A DNA stretch of 64,000 nt from Cyathus striatus (taxonomy: Eukaryota; Basidiomycota; Agaricomycetes; Agaricales; Nidulariaceae). The stretch covers positions 3,844,001 through 3,908,000 of the forward strand of contig JAOVFP010000009.1 of NCBI GenBank assembly GCA_025738555.1. Reading direction: 5' to 3'. Position 1 is the first letter of the stretch. Every line of letters begins with the position of its first letter. Below the pieces are notes generated by a model, which worked only from the letters and a program-made list of their open reading frames with translations, was not told the origin of the DNA and ran no database searches. Shown piece by piece: positions 57,330 through 64,000 of the stretch. The position numbers and the translations under genes are program-made.

Positions 57330-58480
57330 GCATGGGTATACAAGGAAGGCTCATTCCTCCTCCCTCCTGTACCAGGTATAGTTTCACAAACCGCTTTTTT
57401 GTTCATTCTAACCATTCCTCCATTCTACACCAGCGCTATTCTTGTTCGTCGTATCGCCCGCCTCAAGTGCCTATCTCAAGTCCCCATAACAAGTCTCCTA
57501 CATCAACGAGCGCCATCGCCTCAAAACTAACCCTCCCTCCCCTATTCATCCTGTCGTCCCCCCCTGTACCCACTCAACAACACCGATATGTCGGCCATAC
57601 CTCGTCCCCACCTTCCTCACATTCTCTCTGCATCATGACGACGACGCCACCTGAACCCCTGTCGTGTGATGCCACGTTGGCACACCACGTCGCCGACACA
57701 CGTTGCCCAACCCACCCCAACTTCCCGCCCCAACCTCAACATCCCCTTCACCCCAGCTCAAGTTCTCATACACCATCACCGAGACGTCGCCAAAGCCTCA
57801 ACGACTCCGTCGACGCCAGGTAAGCGTCTCACTTGGCTCACTACAATATCTCGAGTTGCCTCATGTCCCCACAGCGTCGTCTACGGCCATTTCCATCTGC
57901 CAAGCCGCCTTCCTCCCACTATGTCACGATGAAGATGACCAGGTCCCCCCCTCTCCCTGGCCTCTTTGTCCTTTCTCCCCCAGTCCCTCTACCCTTGCTT
58001 GTCGTCATCAACGACGCTGTCAACGGCTCCTGCCGTTGCCATCGCCGTGTCCCCAGCAGCCCTGGTCTCTCCCACTATTACGGCCACCACACCACCACTC
58101 CTGCTGCCGCACCGTCTCCCATCTCGTGCCCACCACCCACTCGTGCCCACGCCTTCTCGTCCAAAACGACGACGATGGCACCCCCTTTCATCCCCTTCCT
58201 CCCCTTCCCTATGATGATGGATCGGCGTCGAAGCTATATCACTCTGCCCCCCCCTCTCTGCGTCACGACGACGATGACGCCTCCGGAAAGAGCGGCGTCG
58301 ACGGCACATTACCCAGCTCCCCTCTTCCACCTGCCTGCATCATGACGACCACCGCTCGTCATCCAGACCCACTCCTCCCTGTGTGAAGTCGACGACGCCA
58401 CATTATCCAGCCCCCCTTCCATCCTCCCCTGCATCACGACGACGACGGTCCATCACCCAGACCCCTCTAGCCGTCTCATG
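57330..58480 (+). repeat. CpG-rich minisatellite with CATCACGACGACGACG words
   Basis: Degenerate units of about 80-90 bp with 'cctgcatca.gacgacgac', 'catcacccagacccc' and 'ccttccatcctcccc'. Long Pro/Ser/His/Thr-rich frames in all three phases are compositional; I do not call a gene. It looks like a CpG-retaining counterpart of the C-rich arrays near 9.9 and 39 kb ('catgatgatgac' there), but alignment was not possible by eye. Confidence 0.55.
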
Positions 58481-59486
58481 TCTACCATCACACCTTGTTG
58501 CCGTCGTATTTTATCCCCTCCCTCCGCCTATTGTCTTCCCTCTTCTTCATTCTCCATGATTCCTGTTCTCTCTCTCTTTGTCTTTAACAGCTTGCCCTAT
58601 ATGTCCCATACTCTAAGCGCTCATGTCACTTACAGTTTACCTTCGCTTGCCTTCACCCTACAATGTCTCCCTCCTCTCCTTATTCTCTGTACAAAGCATG
58701 TATAACGTAAACTGCAATACAATGAAACTGGTTAATGGTCAGCCCTCAAAGAGAGAACACTACAAAAACTTCCATTCCCCTTCTCCCTGCTCTGTTGCTC
58801 ATTTTCAGACAATACTAATCCTGACACTGCGCCTCTGGCACTGATATTGCTTCCACTCACTTTTGGAGCCTTGTAAGACTGAGCATTTGGCAAGTACTGT
58901 TGTGTTGCTCTTCTGCTTAAGCTGTGAATGCTTAAATGGTGTTCGCTTCCCTTTCTTTCAAGGAAACCTATTCAAATCTAACCTCCCATACTACAATCTT
59001 TATTTCTGCTAAGTTGGTTCAATGGGCCGGCAAATATGCCTGGTTCAGAGTATGTTTCTTTCCTTAATTTTAATCACCCGATTTACGATCTCTTTCTATC
59101 CCAGACTTCCGGGCTTCGGATTCAAGGCACCTATCACTATAATTATTAATGTAATATATTATTAACTGTTTTCTTGTAATACATTCTCCTCAACATTACT
59201 TCTTTCTCTATGTAATCCAGTATCTCTTACTATTCCTTATTTCTTTAGTATTTAGTATTTATTTATTAGCAACTAGTTACAGAAAGAATTTAAATACATC
59301 CTAGCTCGAGGTTAATTTATCTTCCCTGGAATCAAACGATGTGGCATCTACAGTAGACCTTGACATATGGAGAATTTTGCTACCAGCTCTGGTCAAACTG
59401 TAATTAATACCATAGCGTCATTCCAATATCCACTGTCCATTCTACAGTCCATAACTCGTTATACAAATACAAAAACCAATGGTTCG
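58481..59486. other. Intergenic, no recognisable gene
   Basis: Pyrimidine-rich to about 58700, then ordinary sequence. This is downstream of the minus-strand membrane-protein gene and should hold its 3' UTR. No repeat was recognised. Confidence 0.4.
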
Positions 59487-60724
59487 TTAAATGGAATGAT
59501 AGAGATGACTACATGGGCGGTATTCGTGACGGCGTTCTGGATGAGACATAACGAAAACACTATTTCCTACTTCTGTAGAGTTCTGGTAGCTTAAAAATAC
59601 ACTCGTAAGAGGCGTTATCGATGTATGCAGACTTGACATCGCCCCTATACTGTTCTGAGTCATCTCAACAGGAGAAGATTCGGGGTGTCTCGAAGGCGCA
59701 GTAGTGGTTGATTCTTCGAATGTGTCTTCCCCTCGTCGGAAGACACGGTAGACGTATGTTACGAGGAAAAGGAGGTTGCATACGATCAGCGATATTCCAA
59801 TCTGGGAACGGTGTTCAGGTTACAGGATGTTTGAACCAAAACGAAATACCTCAAAATGAGCAGTAAGAGCTTGGAGAAGGTATATCTGCTTCGCCATATA
59901 TACACTATGAACAGTACTTGCCACAAGTACCATCACTTCGCACGCGAATATAGCCTGTAGAAGACGATGATGCTTCTTCCTAAGATTCATCTTCCACAGA
60001 AGGTAGGCCGGTGCCGCAAGAAGCCATAGGTCTGCTGAAAGGCTCACTTAAGAAGATCCTTAGATAATTTTATACAGTGAATCATAATAAAGTAACGTAC
60101 TGACAAGTTCCAAGTACCCAGCCAAGGTCGGATTCGAACAAAGAAATCTGGCGCTTGACGGTGGGCCGCAGATGATGAATCGTTCTATGAGAAGTGTGAT
60201 TGAGAACAGACCGAGCACCACTGCTATTATTTTAGAGAGAAGTTGCATTTTTCCCGTGGCGATGACGCGGACTATGGTTACCGCTACACTCAGCCGCGAT
60301 GACCTGTCCTAGCCATTAGTACGCTTTGCAATAAGGCTAGACGCACTCTTACCATAACGCCAAGTTCGCAGTAACCAGAGACAGAACGTACACCGCGTTC
60401 GCCACAGCCTCACTTGCTATTGTTTGGTTTAGGTAAATGACAAGAAAAGTGGTCAGGTCCGCTCACGATTCTGCTGAAACGAAGAAAGAAGAAATGTGCA
60501 GAAGAGTATGGCAGCATTGATCATTGCTATTCCTGCCCAGAGATCGTCCCACCATAGCTGCCTAGCCCACGTCCGGTATACCAAGCGGAATATCATAGGA
60601 AGGATCGCTATAAGGTATATAACGTAAATGATAGGTCGGAAGACTAGTTTAACATACGTTAGAGGACTCTATGTTGGAAGGAGAATAACGCACCGTGTTT
60701 GTACTCATCGTGGGGGATATCCAT
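59487..60724 (-). CDS. Seven-transmembrane integral membrane protein (fungal rhodopsin-like family), 324 aa
   Basis: Six exons on the minus strand: 60694-60724, 60467-60643, 60353-60416, 60101-60303, 59850-60034 and 59487-59801. Introns are 48-66 bp with GT..AG ends; the joined frame gives 324 residues without a stop. Seven hydrophobic segments lie near residues 12-33, 44-66, 76-92, 94-106/115-135, 152-173, 183-205 and 221-241. Motifs: WWDDLWAGIAM after segment 1, SRLSVAVTIVRV, a CGPP..FLC loop, ELVTDLWLLAAPAYLLW, EIGISLIVCNLLFLVTYVYR. These are typical of a large Agaricomycete membrane-protein family related to the fungal rhodopsin/Pth11-like group. No retinal-binding lysine or ligand is implied. 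A 75-residue Ser/Thr-rich cytoplasmic tail follows. It is the only clear host gene here with no in-window paralogue. The acceptors at 60304 and 60035 were chosen to keep the frame and match family motifs. Confidence 0.8.
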
Positions 60725-63100
60725 AGCCTATATCACTCGCCACAGCCAGTTAAACGATTACCTAGGCTGGTTGTCTCAGATGGTAAGAAACGAAAGGAAC
60801 CTGGGCCAGTAGTGGTAGCGTGAGGAAGAGAGGAAGGCTTTTCAAAGAACACTGTACGGGGTCGTCTATGTTTATGTAGGATTTCCTCGGCAAGTGGTTG
60901 GTATTCAGCTACTCGGGCTCTAATTGGCCAATCATTTGTTTTCGGAAAGTTCGCAGCTATGTATGGTGCCTGGTTTGCTTAAACCATTTCCATCGTGGCT
61001 ATTTTTGGTATTATTAAGGAAGGTCGGATGGGATGGAAACTTCTTATTTTGTGGAAGATCCGTTGTCGTTAGTTATGTTGCCACGAAGTAAGGAGAAGCG
61101 AGAGGATATTGCGTTGTGGATTTTTGTTGCTATTTGAATCTTTGACGTTGGGTGGTGTTGAGTGAGGTTTCTATGGGAATGTTATTTCAGACATTGGACC
61201 TCGCGTGCTCCCATCTTTCTTAATTGACTGATGAATTCGATGAACATGAGAGCATGAAAGTAAAAGCGTACATAGATAATGGCTATATAGCATGGACCGA
61301 TATACTGCTTCCGTGGTATCATCGGTTCCGAGGCGTGGGAATCGATGGGAAAGACACTGACCTCGCGCCGGAAGTAGTTGCTAAAAATGGTTGTGGGGGT
61401 GCTGAAATGTCTTTGCAACAGTAACGTTGCAGTAACGACTAACTGACATCGAAGCTAGCGAAAAATGAATTGAGATGTTGTATTTTAGTGGCGTCAATTC
61501 AGTTCAGTGGCCGAGAGGCCGTCCGACTCGGTCGGCCAGGGTTGTAAGCTTTTCGACGTAATGTGTTGGCGTAAGTCAAATTCCATAATTTCGACTGATA
61601 CCTTTAGTACTACTAGTGTTGTGATAGGGATACTTCGAGCGATGTAGGAGCTGCAATAAAGAGTAGCTTAGAAACTAGTAAAGACTATAGGACGTACCAC
61701 TCTCAGAAATGAATCAACTTCCAAGTAATCTTCTGGAACACCCACAACGGCTTCATCGGATGCACTGTGTACTACTGTGTCAGAATAGATGGAGTTCGTC
61801 GGGACGAAATAAAAATAGCTGTAAGGGGCGTTGAGAAGATGGTGATATGTCTATCATATGCGATGCTTCTGTAACAGTAACGGCTGAGGTGCAGTATTAC
61901 GATACTGAATGAATTGAATGCCGGTGTAGCAACTCAGCTCAGGTTCAGAAATAAAAAAAATTGTGAGTTATATCGATGTTATGTCGACCTACCTATTGTC
62001 ATCAGTCACTTTTGCAGAAGCAGAGATTTGACAACAGAAACACATAGCACGAGACTTGAACGGGGGTAAATTATTAAATACTTGCAGTGGTGTAGTAACA
62101 TCAGTCCCGAGGACGAGAATAGCTGGGAGCTATCGACGCCGAGTCGAGAAAGGCTAACCATTACAGAAGACCCAGACTGGACTCTAAAATTCACGTTGTA
62201 TGTACACGTTTCCATGGAAAAGTTAACGTTGTACTCCGTAATCCTGGAGGCGGGGATGGGGATGGGGAACGCTACATAAAACGATGCTTATGGAAGGTTA
62301 AAAGGTAACCATTTGTAAGGTTGAAATGACTGCGGGAGAAGTAGTTGTCGTCATATTGGAGTATGATGCTATCTTGGGCAGGGAAGTGTCGGCTGTAAGT
62401 CCCAGTGGGTGATCGCTAGGTACGTTCGCTACCACGCAGCTCGTACTAAGTTGTGCAGCGGGAGTATAAAACGTACGCGAGGAATTAGGATATTTTTTAA
62501 CGGTAGTATGTTATTCGTAAGTCGCAAGTCGGATGAGGTTATAAGATACCTACTGTGGATATACAGTTGTAGAAGCATCCATGAATATCAAGGGGTGGAT
62601 ATAGATGCGGCAGTACACTTATAGTAGACCTTGCGAGCGCTATGTGGTGTGGTGTGGTATTATACTTCTGTTGGAAGTTGCTGCGCATTGAATTGCGCAG
62701 CACAGATGCAGAAGACCGTATGGGTAGTTGATTTCAAGGTATAAGATGAATCGTGTGTAATTGTAGTCTTTGTTAGGACATGTGTTTTGTTGTGTTGTGG
62801 CTTTATATACGAGGCTGAAATCCCTGTAGAACACGTACTTCATGTTCGTACGAGTTATAGCATGGGACCTGGATCAAAACTAAGATCTAAGAGTTTTAAA
62901 TTGAAGTACAACACCAATATCAAGTGCTATAGATTAGCTACGGCCTCCACTGATATTATGATCATCGGTCCTGACTATATCATAAAGATATCTCATCCGA
63001 ACCTCAATAACCAGCACACGCAAGCGCCCAGCGTTATATATTGAGAACAATTCAAAATAGGCAAGTCGTGTCATGGAGACATTACGTGGGGGTCACCAAT
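60725..63100. other. CpG-rich sequence, no gene recognised
   Basis: CpG content is normal, but open frames are under 90 codons and show no domain or splice-supported extension. It includes the likely promoter of the minus-strand gene (no clear TATA). 'gtggccgagaggccgtccgactcggtcggcc' at about 61508 contains GC-rich inverted words but does not fold as a tRNA by eye. Confidence 0.35.
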
Positions 63101-64000
63101 CGATATGTAACACCAGCGTGACAGTGACACATGTCCATTTTGCATTGTCCCAGTGAAATATCTTTTGCTACAGACACTCAATCGCTTTAAAATAACTTGC
63201 ATAACATGTAATTGAGTAGTATATAGAATATGATGTAATTATATTTTTAGTAGTCTATTACATAAATTTAAAATTCTATAATAGTCCAACCTCTCTGCCA
63301 AAATATGCATCAAATCAGTTATATTGCACCCAGTCTTCAGATTTTCACTTTATCCACTAATATTAATGACAAAAGTGATATAGTTTAACATAAGGAATAA
63401 AACTGTTGAGCCAGAATTTTAAGAAACATTCTTTAACCAGTCAATCATGCAAGGCAACACACAAGATCTCTAGGTAAAAGTCAAAAAATTAAAATTCAGG
63501 CTCAACAGCATTCTAATACTAAATCTGAGTACTTTTTGTTATTAAAGCTAGCTGTGAAAGTGAAATTCTGATGAGTGGCCATAGATACAGGTTTTGCTCT
63601 GCTAAATAGTGTGAGAAACTGGTATAACATACACTCAAGTCACACTATAGACCATTATTAAACAGCCATTCTCTTCATAATAATTATTCTGATTCAATAC
63701 TGTTATTAATATGGTGTATCTGAACACTTTATATCACTATTACTAATCAAAATAATAAGTTTCCATGAAGCAACTGAAGTTGCAGTTTTGCTGTATCAAA
63801 GAGCATGGGAAATTAGCACAGTACACTTATGTTAGCAACAGATGAGCAAAATACTCAAAGCCAAACTTAAACACTTGAACGTGAGAGAAAGATGAGTCTT
63901 ATTACTAGTCTGGAATAAACTAGCACAAGAATAGCGAATACTGACTACTAAAGACCATATTTATAGAAGAAGTCCATGAGGGAATTGCATGTAAGTAACC
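63101..64000. other. AT-rich, CpG-poor sequence, no gene recognised
   Basis: The CpG-rich island ends near 63.1 kb and composition returns to that of the first kilobases of the window. No tandem repeat, open frame or RNA gene was recognised. Confidence 0.4.

Noticed and set aside
57332..58386. Long overlapping frames of up to 227 codons near gene B
   Set aside because: Degenerate CATCACGACGACG minisatellite; three phases are open, composition is Pro/Ser/His/Thr and no splice or start context supports a gene.
61500..61580. tRNA-like sequence ('ggccgagaggcc')
   Set aside because: No acceptor stem, anticodon arm or T-loop could be folded by eye; GC-rich inverted words explain the resemblance.

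Overview
The window looks like a repeat-dominated stretch of an Agaricomycete (mushroom-forming basidiomycete) nuclear genome. The evidence is genes with many 48-66 bp introns (GT..AG), two copies of a KDZ (Kyakuja/Dileera/Zisupton) transposase with its CxC5/CxC6-type cysteine clusters, and a multi-exon pseudogene whose W-rich blocks match a family I remember as greatly expanded in Agaricomycetes. I cannot name a species. Most of the 64 kb is transposons, their satellites and their debris. Only three genes look intact: 53382-54040, 55994-56812 and 59487-60724.

Layout. 1-7.7 kb: CpG-poor repeats, end-copies of a hairpin-ended family, a 17-bp satellite in two opposite arrays, and a small hairpin element. 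7.7-23.2 kb: a decayed KDZ module. An accessory gene (11886-16001) and a truncated transposase (18684-19748) lie between oppositely oriented arrays of GATCA-rich 70-bp repeats. The module carries later insertions: a 1.9-kb TIR element with an 8-bp target duplication, a hairpin-ended element, LTR-like sequence and a solo LTR. 23.7-31.9 kb: sequence with more normal CpG, containing a solo LTR nested in another repeat, a 764-bp near-perfect palindrome and a multi-exon pseudogene on the minus strand. 32.9-37 kb: a CpG-decayed LTR and a CpG-decayed copy of a two-gene block. 38,244-47,221: a complete KDZ element, 8,978 bp, with terminal inverted repeats, the 8-bp target duplication CAAAAAAG, subterminal repeats, a C-rich minisatellite, an accessory gene and a transposase. 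47.3-50 kb: two more TIR-type elements. 50.6-63.1 kb: a CpG-rich island with the intact two-gene block, fold-back elements and an intact seven-transmembrane gene. 63.1-64 kb: AT-rich and CpG-poor again.

Two themes tie this together. First, the KDZ elements share an order (terminal repeats, C-rich minisatellite, accessory gene, transposase), and short non-coding relatives carry the same termini and the same 8-bp target-duplication length. Second, the repeats have lost CpG. In-frame stops in both transposases and in the accessory gene at 11886-16001 are nearly all TGA at positions where CGA is expected. Matched duplicates (LTR at 23.7 kb versus 32.9 kb; gene block at 53.4-56.8 kb versus 34.4-36.7 kb) show the same CpG to TpG/CpA change in only one partner. 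This fits methylation-directed C-to-T decay of transposon-rich chromatin beside an unaffected island.
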